A stretch of DNA of 64,000 nucleotides from Hordeum vulgare subsp. vulgare (GCF_904849725.1 NC_058521.1:99930244-99994243); one strand, 5' to 3'. Positions 44,205 through 56,941 are shown, counted from the first letter of the stretch. Notes: generated by a model from the sequence alone, not told the origin. Numbers and translations: made by a program.

Positions 44205-47200
44205 TGTGATTCAACAAACATTATTAAGAGCTATAAATCTCAATCAAGCAGGAGCCTTCAACTGTAGAAGCAGGGCGATTAAACTCGCACGTACTTTTAA
44301 AGAAATATAAAGAAGAGAATGGCTTGAAGATAAAAGTAATTGGGGCATTAATATATGGCACTGCAATCTTTTCTTCATCGGGGCACTGCTTGCTCGAGCC
44401 AGATTGCAAAAACAAAGCTACTCAACATGACAACAGTACACCCAGTTTTTAAAAGTTTTCAGTTTGGCAAGTGGCAACAACAAGAGCAGACAACCAAACA
44501 AGTTACTAGTCTAGTTATTAACAAGCACGTCAACAACGAGCTAGCTTAATGAATGTGTCAAACAAGAAACGTAGAAGGACCTGACCACTCCTCTCCTCTC
44601 TTGTGTGAAGGAAGAAAATTTCAGTTTTCTTGTCACAAATTTGATGGCACAATCTTTTCTTCATTCTAACTGTAGATCAGATTAAGTAGTATATTTGCAA
44701 AACAAAGCACACTGAATGATTGTACACGGCACAGACAGTTGGTGTATTTCATTTCCTGGTCTAATTTTATTTGCTAAGTGCAAGTAAATGACACAAAATG
44801 ACCAAATCAGCACAGACAGTAGCTCATATATTCATCCCTAAACAATAGGCAATCCAGAATTAACCTGCTTTGCAATGGGTGAAAAGGGTATCATATCTCA
44901 CAAGATCCATTTCTATAAAAAACAGAACAAGATAACTTATGCGCGGTTTAGAGTAGTTATCCCATTGATGCACGCAGAGCACAGCGAGAAGGATTTGTGA
45001 AAGCTAGAAACGTTTGTCAATTATTATCAGTTGCACCAAGGAAGTAGAGGAGGACTTTCAGCCACAGCAAAACAGCATCACAAAGATAGGGGAAGACCAT
45101 CTTGAGTGGGGCACTAAGCTAGGGATCAACCTTGTCATCGAGATCGAGGTTGACGATGTTGTCGTTGTTGAGCTCGTCAGGCTCGGGGGTGAGGTCACAC
45201 ATGTTCATCGTCGTGGGTGGTCCTCCTCGTCCATGAACTGTGCCTGCAGCAGTACCATGTGAATGGATTATGAGCATAATCATCCTAGCATATAAATTTT
45301 CTCAAGGCAAAGCTTGACAACATAAATTCTATCTACCACAGTTTGGACTCAAATAAACTACTACCTACATCACTGTACAACACAACATCAATAAATCATG
45401 CTAATCTATTTTCCTCGCACCAAACCCCCAAGTACAAAATCTGAAACACATCACAATGGAAAAAACAGTCTGGACATTGAATAGTAGCTGATCTAGTAAC
45501 TACTCGAGAGGGTGGAGTTCAGTAAAATTCACGAACACTAAATCTGCACTTCACGAGGTACTTTGCAGATCGACGACCAATTCAGTCACACAATTGCGAG
45601 AATCTAATATACATCTTTGCATCTGTCTTCTCTGTCTCCGACAGCCTGCACCAGATCTAGAAGGAGAGGTACAAGGGCAAGCTCAAACTAGATCCAATTT
45701 ATTGACCCTAACTAAAACAACAACCATACAAGGGGAGGGACCTTTGTCCAACTCAACTATGGAGGTCACTAGGGAAGAGAGAGGAGGGGCTGGTGGTGTG
45801 GAATTTGGTTCTAGTGTACACTTATACAAATAAATGTGATGTGCACATTTTATTGAATATGTGATTTGGGCCAAAGCAAGTGACATATTTTTCGAAGAAT
45901 TGGAGAGGCCAAAGCAAGTGAGTACTGCTTTAATTTTATTGGCGGTTCAATATTCCCATTTGTGAGCATTAATTATATTAGTCTACGCCATTTTCTGTTA
46001 ATAATGGTGGATACATGCTTTGTTGCCGGTCGTGCATTACTTTTGTAGTAACAACTGTCATGAACATGGGGGTGCTTTAGACGATGTGCATGGCAGCAGC
46101 CGGGGGAATAGAGGAGTGGAGATGGCTCACCATGGGGGTGCTATAGACTATGCAGTGCACTGCCGTCATGCCGTGGAAGGAGCAGGGAGACGTCGCCTCA
46201 TCGAAGAGGGCGGGAGAGCATAGGCGATGGCTGTGTAATGAAAGGTATTATGAGCATCAGAACAGGTTTGAAGAACATAAATCCGAATGTATTTTGAAAG
46301 TGCTAAGCCAAAGAATCAGTAGCAGCTAACAATTCGGTACTTTGTGAAATTTCTGATGAACTCGGAATAAAAGTATATGTCCAGAACTACCCATCCTTTG
46401 CTTTCTTCGAGGCTACAGTCCAGTTGTACACTTGAACCCCACATTTAAACTACCAATATATGATGAACAGAACGAATGTCACATGCGTCAAAGATAGATC
46501 TGTCTTCAATAGCATGCAGGTTCCTAGTAACTATCTTAGTTGATCTTAACTTAGATGGAGAAAAAATTGAAGGACTCTATATATCATCAGTTCTTTTATA
46601 AATGAGGAGGTATATAAGCAAATGAAAACATGCAGAGCAGAGTATAGTTTAACCTGTAAAATGAGCAGGTATATAACCATCCATTCTTTTGCCTTGTCGA
46701 ATAATGCTGCCATAGGAAAAAAAGGTAAGATTATTGACAACAAATGAACAAATGCAAATTTACTGTATTACATGGAAAATAAAGTAGGCCCACCTGCGTG
46801 ATCAATATTTCACGGTTAGGGGGGGTGGGTGGGTGAGGGACCGGAGCAGGAAAGAGGGTAGCGACGGCTAGGGTTAGCCCTGGATGCTTGCGGGAGTGCC
46901 GCGGTAGGGCCGACTCCTTTTCAGATTGCTTCAACTTAGTAAAGACCATTTCCAAAGTGCTTTATTAAATCCATAACCTTTTTGTATGGCGGAAAATATC
47001 AATAACCTTGATGCCACGATGACCACAACTTGGACTTCCTTAACATCACTTATTAGGCTTACTGAAAAGAACTCCCTTCGTATGTGTAATGGTGGGACAA
47101 TAGAGTTATTTGGGTCTACATGTCAAGGCATTGAACTTGCATTTCTTGCAAATAAAAAAGCATTGAATTTCCATAATTTTTCAAATGCGAACAATTAGGT
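44205..47200. other. CACTA-2 interior, mostly AT-rich, no recognised gene
   Basis: I find no transposase or known domain. An acidic short frame on the minus strand near 45210-45120 (LTPEPDELNNDNIVNLDLDD, then stop) follows QAQFMDEEDHP in another frame and could be the last exon of a captured gene. Nothing else stands out. Confidence 0.35.
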
Positions 47201-47223
47201 AGGCAGCATGAACAAAATAAATA

Positions 47224-47289
47224 CTCCCTCCGTCCCAAAGTAAGTGTCGCTGCTTTAAAAGCAACGACACTTATTTGGGACGGAGGGAG
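47224..47289. mobile_element. Stowaway-type MITE, 66-bp hairpin
   Basis: CTCCCTCCGTCCCAAAGTAA starts the unit and its complement ends it; both arms pair almost perfectly around a TTTAAAA loop region. TA is present on each side (47222-47223 and 47290-47291). CTCCCTCCGTCCC is the hallmark end of grass Stowaway/Mariner MITEs. It is shorter than most family members. Confidence 0.92.
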
Positions 47290-47799
47290 TACTTCACTAA
47301 ACATCTCCATGTCTCCATAAATTTAGCTGACATACACCACACCCACCTTTGGTTATTCGAATAATGTTTTGTCTCCGTATATACCACCACATCTTCACCA
47401 CAATATATAATACAAGCTAGCTTGGTCATTCTATCTCATTTTACCATCATCCTGGTAGATCAAATAGGTGTAGACAATGGCAGAACGGAGAGAAAGGAGA
47501 GTGCAAGTGGGAATAGGAGATATCCAGAATTGATTCCTATCTAGCATCGTTTCACTAGGTTTCAAAAAAAGCAGCTGGGTTATGCGACCTTAGAGAACAT
47601 TCCCTTGTTTCAATAGTGAAACAACATAGTACACAATTTGTACTAATAAGGACTAGCTGATTGGAAATCTGAGAAACTGCAACTGGTGTTAGACCACAAA
47701 GAAAGGAAAATATTGCATTTCTCTTAAGCATGTGACAGAACAAATTGCATAGCAGAAGGGAAAACGAAACCCTACTAAACAAGGGTGTAGAAGCATTTC

Positions 47800-48230
47800 A
47801 GAAAATCCTAGCAATCACAACCATCACACAACCGCCGCGGAGGCATCTGCCGCTTCTTCGGAGTTTACCTGCTACGTGTGTCCGCCACACAGCCGCCACA
47901 TGCAACAGCACCGTCAACGAGGCAGAGCTGCCCGTGGGACTTTCGGTGTGCGTTGGAGAGAGCGGAACAAAGTCGCCAGCGCCACGCCGGAGTCGTGGGC
48001 GAGCTCTCCAGGCCACGAGAGGCGGATCTGGACGGGGGGGAGCGGCGGCACGGGAGCTCGGATCTGTTCATTGCGCTGATGAGGTCCACCGGAACACGCT
48101 GGAATCGAGCGGCGTAGGCAGCGGTGGTGAGGGTTTCGTGGGGTGGGGAGGGAGAGACGCACGAGATAGAGAGAGGGAGGGTGTGCGGTGGGTTTCTGAT
48201 TCGTTTTTCTGTTTCTTTTTTTCCTCCTTC
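47800..48230 (-). promoter_or_regulatory. GC-rich block, possible first exon of the CACTA-2 cargo
   Basis: This GC-rich, CpG-rich stretch has overlapping open frames on both strands and lies just inside the right subterminal repeats, the same position as the GC-rich block of CACTA-3 (32200-32905). No product can be named. Confidence 0.35.
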
Positions 48231-48860
48231 TCTTTAGATGGATGGATGTGGCATTGAGAGATAAGATGGATGGATGGATGTGAGCCATGTTATCAATCCA
48301 TGGCACAATAGGTTTCACGAATAAGAATTAAGCTCCTACTATTTTAATTCTTTCTTATATTTCAGCTAAACATGTAACAACAATGGAGAAGGGAATCATT
48401 CTAAATGGCTCGCTCCTTCCCATGCTTTTGTACTTGGTATCCAACAAAAGGGGACATGACCTCCATGGCACTCGAGGTGTCTCGGACCATCGAAAGTGGC
48501 ATGTTGTTAAAATCGATGAAAAATCATATGATGTCGGAAATTCTCGGGACCTCACACGGTGTCTTCATATAGCCCATGTACGGTGTGGTAAGAGTTTGAG
48601 CATGTTTCATAGAACCTTGGACGAAGGCCGCTTGTAAAATGGATCATCTCCGAGGCAGCCTCTAGCTATTGACGCATGACGTGTGTGGTTTGTGAAGGAA
48701 GTGGCCTACCCGTTGCTCCACTGACCGTGAAACTTCTCTACTCTCAAAGAGGAGCATTGCATGACACGTGCCAGGACATGACATTTTTCGGGTTCGCCAG
48801 TAATATTTGAGACATTTATTGCATGTGTTGGGTTTCAATGCGAGAAATTGTAGATACTTT
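48231..48860. other. CACTA-2 interior next to the right repeats
   Basis: A plus-strand frame of 84 residues (48383-48637) has no recognisable domain. I see nothing else to annotate. Confidence 0.3.
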
Positions 48861-48867
48861 TTTTTGC

Positions 48868-49440
48868 AAGACTACTAATGGCGCACCACCTACAAATGCG
48901 CCATTAGTAACCCTGGTTACTAATGGCCCACCAGCTGGTGGTGCGCCATTAGTAGTTTTGCAAAAAAAAATTTATAGTAGTGGCGCACCACCTACAAATG
49001 CGCCATTAGTAACCCTAGTTACTAATGGCACACCAGCTGGTGGTGCGCCATTAGTAGTTTTGCAAAAAAAAATTATAGTAGTGGCGCACCACCTACAAAT
49101 GCGCCATTATTAACCCTTGTTACTAATGGCGGACCAGCTGGTGGTGCGCCATTAGTAGTTTTGCAAAAAAATAAAAATTATAGTAGTGGCGCGCTTGGTG
49201 AGTGGTGCGCCATTACTAGTTAAACTAGTAATGGCGCACTCTGCCCTGGTGCACCATTATTACTTTTGCAAAAAAAAAGAAATTATAGTAGTGGCGCACC
49301 GAGTGTGTGGTGCGCCATTAGTGTCCATCACACTAATGGCACACCTGCACATGGTGCGCCACTGCTATATAGTAGTGGCGCACTACTTGTCTCGTGCGCC
49401 ATTATTGTCTATATCATCTATTGCCCTTTTCCTAGTAGTG
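48868..49440. repeat. CACTA-2 right subterminal repeats and terminal inverted repeat
   Basis: Four to five units of about 105 bases of the pattern TAGTAGTGGCGCACCACC, TTAGTAACCCTGGTTACTAA, GGTGGTGCGCCATTAGTAG plus an A-run, ending in CCTAGTAGTG. Confidence 0.9.
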
Positions 49441-50005
49441 ACCACAACGAAGATTCCAACGCCGAGATGCTCGCACGAGTCCGTAAATGGATCGTTGGAG
49501 CTTATATATCTTCTTAGCATCCTTAGGATCGTCAAAACCTTCGAATTGCATCATATACAACTCTTCCTTCAGGAAACCATTAAAGAACGATGTTTTGACG
49601 TCCATCTGTCAGATTTCATAATCGAAAAATCCAGCAATTGCTAACATAATCCTAACAGACTTCAACATCATTACGAGATAGTAAGTCTCATCGTAGTCAA
49701 CCCCTTGAACTTGCCCAAAACCTTTTGCGACAAGTCGAGCTTTATAGACGGTGACATTACCATCAGCGTCTGTCTTCTTCTTGAAGATCCATTTGTTCTC
49801 AATGGCCTTTCGGTCCTCGGGTAAGTCCTCCAAAGTCATGGATTATCGCATACATGGATCCTACTCAGATTTCATGGCCTCTAGCATTTTTTGGAAGGCC
49901 CATCATCGCTTCCTCATAGTTTGTAGGCTCGCCGTTGTTTAACAACATGACTTCCAAGACAGGATTACCGCACCACTCAGGGGTAGTACGTGTCCTTGTC
50001 GATGT
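49441..50005 (-). pseudogene. Copia A: first part of reverse transcriptase
   Basis: The minus strand encodes EDRKAIENKWIFKKKTDADG then NVTVYKARLVAKGFGQVQG and, after a frame change, remnants of KTSFFNGFLKEELYM and a C-terminal stretch that meets CACTA-2. The 5' side stops at about 50005, where unrelated sequence begins. Confidence 0.8.
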
Positions 50006-50322
50006 ATGATGTTCAGTAGTAGCTTTGTCGGTCCTTACTCACGACATCAGCCATGGGTAGGCTAAACATGAGTGGTGGGAACCCTTGAGCTGTTCGACGG
50101 AGAAAGAAGAAGGAGCGGCCAGGTCGCGTCTACCTCTCCTATATGAGTGTGTGTGTGTGTGTGCTAAGTTGTCCGACCCTCTGCATGGAGGGGATCAGGG
50201 GGTTTTATAGACGAACCCACCGACCTACAATATGGATAAAAGTACAAAAGAGGGACCCGACTGGCAGCCTCGCCGGCTGGCCACGGGGCCCACATTAGTC
50301 TGGTCTTATCGGTGGAGGGGCC
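50006..50322. mobile_element. Unassigned repeat fragment with (GT)n
   Basis: After the copia A homology ends, sequence starts TGTATGATGTTCAG and includes a (GT)n run (about 50143-50160). It is interrupted at 50323 by an LTR. It may be an LTR fragment, but there is no second copy in the window to prove it. Confidence 0.4.
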
Positions 50323-51999
50323 TGATGTCTACGCACGCTTCTAATCTTGTAGACTATGTTGGGCCTCCAAGCACAGAGGTTTGTAGGACAGTAGCAATTT
50401 ACCTCAAGTGGATGAACAAAAGGTTTATCGAACTAACACAAGTAGTGGTTGAAGATAGTCTCTCTCAAGCAACCCTGCAATTAAGAAACGAGAAGTCTCT
50501 TGCGTCCCCAACACACCTAATACAATGATAAATTGTATATGTGCACTAGTTCGGCGAAGAGATGGTAAAATATGGGTGATAGGTGTGGCAAATCAAGGTA
50601 ATATAAATCTTAAATAAAAATGGCAGCAAGGTAGCAAGTGACAAAAGTGAGCATAAACGGTGTAACAATGGTGAGAAATAGGGCCTAGGCTTCATACTTT
50701 CACTAGTGGCAACTCCCAACAACATTAACATAATCTAATCACATCATATTTCCACTAAAACATGCAATGGAGATGTACTTGGCGGTCATTCCTTTGTGAT
50801 CAAGAGAGGACGAGAATTATGTAGGGCTACAAAAGCATACCTCAGAGTTCGTAGTTCTCATCTATGGATTTCCCAATGTCACCTCGGCCATCCAAAAAGA
50901 GTACCACAATCACCACAACATATCTCAAGGATAGTCAAAGACAAGCACCAATAGACTCTCAATCTTCAATCAATCCACAAAATAGGAAATCACTCATGAA
51001 AATATTCTTCTAATCCATGTCCAATAGACCGCTGTCACCATGGTCTCGGGGATCATACTAGATAAGATCAAGTAAGTACATCAATCCAATACATAGAAGA
51101 AGGGGAAACATCATGAGATCACCCTAGATTAACATAGCCTATGATCACATTCAAGATCACATCATGGGAGAGACAGATGACCACCTAGCTACACGTAGAA
51201 GACCTCAGCCCCGAGGTAGACTACTCACACATGGCCATGCTGAGCAAGAGGTTGATGGAGAGGTGCGTTCCGGAGAGGAGACGGCGGCCGACGGTGGCCA
51301 CGGCCCTTGGGGCGGCGGCCCTTGGCACCCCTTCTTGCTTGGAGATGGTGCTGGTATGGAGGAAATCTCGTAGCTCTTGGTGGCTCTCCAGAAATAAGGT
51401 TTTCCCTCCCCTTATAGGAGTCGGGACGATCATCCTTGGCCCTTCGATGGATGGCCCTTTGATCCAAGGGCTCTTGGTCACCTCTAGAACCTTCCTAGGA
51501 ACCCCTCTAAACCCTAATGAGGTCCCCAAGTCTTGTCTTGGCCGAATCCATCTAATATGGTAAGAGTTGGACCCAATCACGTCACCGATTCCCGTAATCC
51601 TATAATCAGATATTTGTCCTCCAGTAAAATGGGATTTCCTGGAGCGTCCGAACTACGAATGGGCCGAATGTTACGTCTTGAATTATCAGCATATATCTAC
51701 CCACAAGTTTTGTATCTATTGTTGTTCCATTTGACGTCATATTCGAGGCTGAAACAAATGATCTCTAAAATCATAGGGGGGGCAAATTTCAGGATAGTGA
51801 GAGTCCCATTCCAACAAGGTTTCCTCTTCTATTTTTGATAGTTCCTACACAGCAAAGTGTAAAACAAGAATATTGTGCACTTTTACAACTATTAGTAGGT
51901 TAGTACAAATAAATCATAAACTTAATATAAAAACAATTATCAAAAGCATAAAGGTAGCATGAAACCATCAAAAATTATAGATACGTTTTGGACGCATCA
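50323..51999 (-). mobile_element. LTR of a gypsy-like element
   Basis: It starts TGATGTCTACGCACGC and ends GGACGCATCA. Words such as GGTTTGTAGGACAGTAGCAA are ones I know from a common wheat LTR family. To its right the minus strand shows AAGCTTGGGGATG, a polypurine-like tract, so this is the 3' LTR of a minus-strand element. Confidence 0.75.
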
Positions 52000-52648
52000 A
52001 CATCCCCAAGCTTAGTTCCTACTCGTTCTTCAGTAGGTGACACGATAAAAAGAAAATAATTTTTGAGGTAACATGCTACCAACATAATCTTGACCATCAT
52101 ATTTGTAAAAGCATTTGTGAGCTGAGATCATAGCACTCTAAACATAGGCATGATAGATATAATTCTAACAATGAAACTTAGCAACCATGTTGCAACATGA
52201 AAAGTAACACAAACAAAAGATCATGACAAATAATGCACTTGAAAGTTATACGTTTGTTTTGACCATAAAGAAAACATAGCAAAGTGGTATTTCGGTTGTC
52301 CTTAAGAGTGGGGCAAAATATAAATGCCAGGACACCTTCGAATTTCAAGTGGTGACTAGATACAAATAATTTGAAAACAAGAAATAACAATAATAAATTT
52401 TGGGACTATGCACATTATACTCAGAATGAAAACTATGCTCTCTTAATTGGTGCATGAAGTTAGAAGATCAAGACTCAACATAAAAGTAAAAGAAAGACCC
52501 TTCGCAGAGGGAAGGAGGGATTACTCATGTCCTAGAGCTTTTAGAGATTTTTGAAATCAATAAGATTGTAAAACAAGCTTTTGGGAGGTGCATAATTCGT
52601 CAACGAATGCTAGCAGATAGCCCAATACTTCTCATGCTGGACAAGTTT
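52000..52648 (-). mobile_element. Internal fragment of the same gypsy-like element
   Basis: This is the non-coding 3' internal region (CATCCCCAAGCTTAGTTCCT onward) of the element whose LTR is at 50323-51999. It is cut at 52648 by the next LTR element. No domain is present in this part. Confidence 0.65.
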
Positions 52649-54819
52649 TGTCACACCCTCTTTTTGGCTTCCCTGACTAATTAACTAATTTCAAAATTTA
52701 GGACCAATTAAATTTTTTTGTGAATGCTTGTGATGCTTGGAGTGACTATTGTTTGCCTGTTTGTTTGAATGCATGTGATTGCTCCCCATTAATTCTTGCC
52801 CTCCTCCTAATCACCTTCTCATTCCATGATCTCCTGCCTAATGATCATGCCATGTGTTTAGAAAAATATCTATTTTTACCAAATATTATTTTCACCAAAA
52901 AGCTTTTGTTTGAATTAAACTTTCAAACCCGTGAGATAAGGTTTGTATTACAAGTCCTCAAATTAGGGAATTTATTTTGCACCAATACTTTTTTCTAAAC
53001 CTGTTATAAAAATGTCTTCCAAAAACCATCATATTATTATTTTATAAGTTATTTTATTATTTTATTTAAAAGCCTTTCTGTGAGGCCAGAAATGGTCTCC
53101 TATGAAGGAAAATTATTTTTATTGCTTTTAAAATATCTAAGAAAATTAAGGGAAACTCAAGGGATATATTTATTCCATATTTATGAGTTTCGACACATGG
53201 CCATGTTCAAAATATTGGGCAAATCCCTCCAAGACCATTCCTGCCTATTTCAAGTTTTTGGAATATTTCTATTAGAAATATTCTCAATAAATTCGAGTAA
53301 AATTCTAGCATGTCATCTGTGATATTCTTGATGATCTTGCCAAGTTTCATTTTAATCCAAGTTTATTTGTTTCCCCTAATCACTCTAAAACCCTATGTGT
53401 CCAGAATCAAATTTGAGCAACTCTACATTGAGAAGTGTCTCTAATTGTACTCAAATTTGGTGGGCATGTTCGAATACTCCAGTAAGGCATCCACACCAAG
53501 TGGTACACCAAGGAGAATAGAAGAACTTGTCCTAAGACCCTCAAAACCCTCTCTGTTGATTTCTGACTTTGGTAAACTTTACATTATAAAGTTTTCCAAT
53601 TATCCTCAAACTTTTTGTGCATGCGTTAATGCTCAAATAATGCCCCTACGCCAAATATTGAATTTGTGGGAATTTATTTGAATAGGGTTCCAAGCAAAAA
53701 CCCATTTTTGCCCATTTTTGGGGTTTTTCAAGTCTACATTGGAAAACGTCTCGAGAAAATCCCAAATTTGGTGTGCAAGCCTATTTTCATATACTATTTG
53801 ATCCTGTTAAGTTTCATAGCCATTGGAATTCATCTAGTAGCCCAACCACAGATCAAACACCTTGTGTGCACTCACTAATTTGGTTTCTTTTGCCCCTTCC
53901 ACCTTATTCCTTGAGCTCAACTTTCTACCACAGCCTCTCATAGTCATATTTTACCCCCAGTAACTTTCCCATGGCCACTGGTCAATTATTGGAGAAGGTC
54001 CCTTTGTAACTTTCTCTCATTTTCACCTTTGGCAACACAATTTCACATCTCTTTCCATTCTTCTGCTTAAGTTATCACTCCCAATTCTTTCCAGAGCCTC
54101 TCTAGTATGTAAATGCTTCATTTCAAGCAAAGATATGGCATGCTCATGTGGAGAAAATAAGCAGCACCCCTTCAAGTTCATTTCTGGCTGAAAAGTAGCT
54201 TTGTACAGCAAGTGCTAGCTACACTTCTTTTATTGAACTGAATTTTTGCACGTGTGTAGTCCTTTCATATTACATGCTCCAGGACATGGTTTCGCCTCCC
54301 CTCTCTGGCAGTGAAAACCATTTGTATCAGCCCCTAGTTTCCTGTTGAAATGTTTACAACAGTCAAACCCCATTCAAACGTTCTTCACTTGGCTCCAAAC
54401 TCCATAAGTGCTTCGTGGCACGCATGCCTTGCATGCTTCCACCTTGTCCTGGCCAAGGGGTGGCCCAGGACATCAGGTGGGGTGGTGACCACCTCCCTGG
54501 CGTGTAGAAACGGTGCTCTGCACCTTGTCTTCTTCCTCCAGGGCGTGCCTAGCCGTTTCATCGTGTCCTAGAGCACGAGAGCGCCACCTTTGACCACTCC
54601 AACTTCTCCCCGACGCGAGCTTGCCTCCAAAATCTCCCTGGCACGCTTGTCTACCCCGTGCTCTCAGAGCTCTAGAGAGCCCTGAGGTCTCTCCCTCCTC
54701 TCCCTCTATCATCTCCCCCTCCCCTTGAGCATTAGCAGCCGGGGGCAGCTCTCCCTCTCTCCCTGGAGCCCTCATCTCCTCCCTGCTCCCTCCCCCTCGC
54801 TCTCCTCCTCCTGCCATAG

Positions 54820-55130
54820 CCATGGCCGACTCCCGACGGTCTCTGTGCGAGCCAACCAACCCAGGGGGTTTCCCCCTCACCCTTGGGCTCTCTGGTGAGC
54901 TGCCGTTGCCGCGCATCCCCTCCCTTGTGTCCCCTCTCTTCCCCTGGCGCCAAGCAATGGAGCCCTAAGAAGGTCGTGGCCGCCTCCAGTGTCGCGGAAG
55001 CCGGTGCCGCTTGGGCCTCTCCGGCCAACGGGACCCCCCTGCAGGGCGCAGTCACGGCCTCGGCGCCTCTCCGCTTAGTGCGAGGCCGAGGCCCGTTGGG
55101 CGCTTCTTTTCCCTTATTGTTTTTCTTTCT
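54820..55130 (+). other. GC-rich reading frame inside the LTR (copy 1)
   Basis: A start in a good context (ATAGCCATGGCC, 54819-54830) opens MADSRRSLCEPTNPGG and runs about 48 codons before a stop. It is preceded by a long CT-rich leader-like tract. The same frame is present at 63384. It could be a captured host 5' region or an LTR-specific small frame; no homology is recognised. Confidence 0.35.
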
Positions 55131-56800
55131 GTAAGTTAATTAATCCGTAGAATATTCATTTGGAGTCCAAAATTGATGATTCAAAATTTTGCAGGTTTCT
55201 AAAATCATGTTCTATCCAGATCTGGGCATTGCACCTTTTTCCAAAATTATTTCCTGTGATAATAATATCTAAATGCCCATTTAGATATGGTAATCACCAT
55301 CTTTGCAAATTCCTAGAGGATCCAATTCAACTCCAAATGGACTGATTCAAACTTCCAGAACCTACTAAAATCATTCTCTATTTTTAGAGCCTTGGTCAAC
55401 ATTTTTATCAAACTTCATTTTGTTGCAATAAATAAATAGCTCCTATTGCTATTTATTCCACACTGTAAAATCTCTAGAATATTCATACCAACTCCAAATC
55501 CATTGAAACCACTTCGTAAAATTTTCGAAAATCATTCTCTGTTAAATGGGTGCCTCGACTCATTTTTAACAGAATGATTTCTGTGAGCTTCTTCAATGAT
55601 CACCTATTGCTCTTTCCATCCATTCAAAAATCCTTGAGCATCCAAATCTGCTATGATATGATTCAGGTATTTTCTTATGACCAGAGAGGTCCAAGAAAAA
55701 TATAACTTCTATTTATAAAACACTTTTATTCTGCTTGATGTGTGGCTTACTATGGTTGTTTCCGACGATAGTGGACGGTAGACGGAGTATTCGGAGTTGG
55801 AATGGAAGACCTCGAAGACCCCGAGGACTTACGTGAGCAAGGCAAGCAGCCCCTTGACCATGACTTAAGCATATGAATTGATGCATGCTAGAATAGCAAG
55901 TACTTCTCCGCTGCATGTGATCATAGTGCCGGTTCATCATTGGTGTGATGGTACATAAGGCTTCTTCGAAGCACTTGCATAATGGTGATGTTATACATAT
56001 GGCTCCTTGGAGCACAAGCATGATGAGCTTGACCCTACCATCTATGAGGATCATGCTACTGTCATCTTGACTAGTAGAGTTAGAGAACCATTGCATGAGC
56101 ATGATGATGAGTTAAAATAAGAGCTTATGAAAACCCCGTAGGGTGCCACTAATGCCCGAGGGTGATGATGAGTTGGTGGTCACTTTTGGTGAAGTGATGC
56201 ACCGGTGTTTTGCGTGAGTATGGTTTCGGAAATGGGATTAGATTTATGATGTGTCGACCGTCCCAACCTTACCAGTACGACCACGATACCCCTTTATGGG
56301 ACGGGGCTTTGTTGATTACTCTGGTCGGTGCTAGCAAAGAGCCACATTACTAGTGGAGGGAGTCATTGTCGTCACTCTTGTGATGGGGTCGTTCCAGGTA
56401 GGACGACTATGCCATTATTATGAGTTCCAGGCACACCGTTGGTCCCCGCATGGTTGATACTGTCTACAGTCGGTTCTTGTAAGACATACAACATGTTGGC
56501 TGGGTACCAATCGAGTGGACCTCTTTGTCTTGTATCGTCAGGGGAAAGATGATGATCAGGTACTTACCTCGGGTATATGTGATATACCGCGAGTCGTGGA
56601 TGACACGGAAGTTTCCCGGATCTTGTGGCTCCAGCATACTACCTCTACAGAGTGTCAATCTATTCGAATAGCCGTGTCCACGGTCAAGGACAGTTGGGTA
56701 ATCCTGCTTAAACTACGTCCGGCGTTTCCGCACAAACCAAGTGTGAGTGAGTGTGTGTGTGGTGTTAAAAATGTGTTGTTATAATAATAAAAATAATAAT

Positions 56801-56941
56801 ATGACCAAGTTCGGTGACTTGGCACATAGGGTGAACCCGGATGGTTCAACCTTCAACTGATATATTGAGGATATGACCAAGTCTGGTGACTTGGCATATA
56901 GGGTGAACTCGGATGGTTCAGCCCTCAACAGATATATTGGT
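56801..56941 (+). repeat. 72-bp tandem duplication in the LTR
   Basis: Two units carry GACCAAGT.CGGTGACTTGGC and TATAGGGTGAAC.CGGATGG, spaced 72 bases apart. Confidence 0.9.

Larger units (their letters stand above)
41563..49440 (-). mobile_element. CACTA-2: non-autonomous CACTA element with unidentified cargo
   Basis: The left end is CACTACTAGGAAAAGGC and the right end reads CCCTTTTCCTAGTAGTG. ACC lies on both sides (41560-41562 and 49441-49443). Removing the element rejoins the copia A reverse transcriptase. Subterminal TGGCGCACC arrays occupy 41575-41775, 43361-43600 and 48868-49440. There is no transposase. The interior (43600-48860) has GC-rich and exon-like patches resembling the layout of CACTA-3, but I could not name their source. 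A solo LTR (41776-43360) and a MITE (47224-47289) lie inside. Confidence 0.9.

Noticed and set aside
47745..48257. 170-residue plus-strand frame in CACTA-2
   Set aside because: GC-rich DNA keeps all frames open here; no motif supports this strand over the other.
54473..54916. Gly/Arg-rich minus-strand frames in the LARD-like LTR and at 63258-63819
   Set aside because: They are antisense shadows of a GC-rich LTR patch with no recognisable domain.
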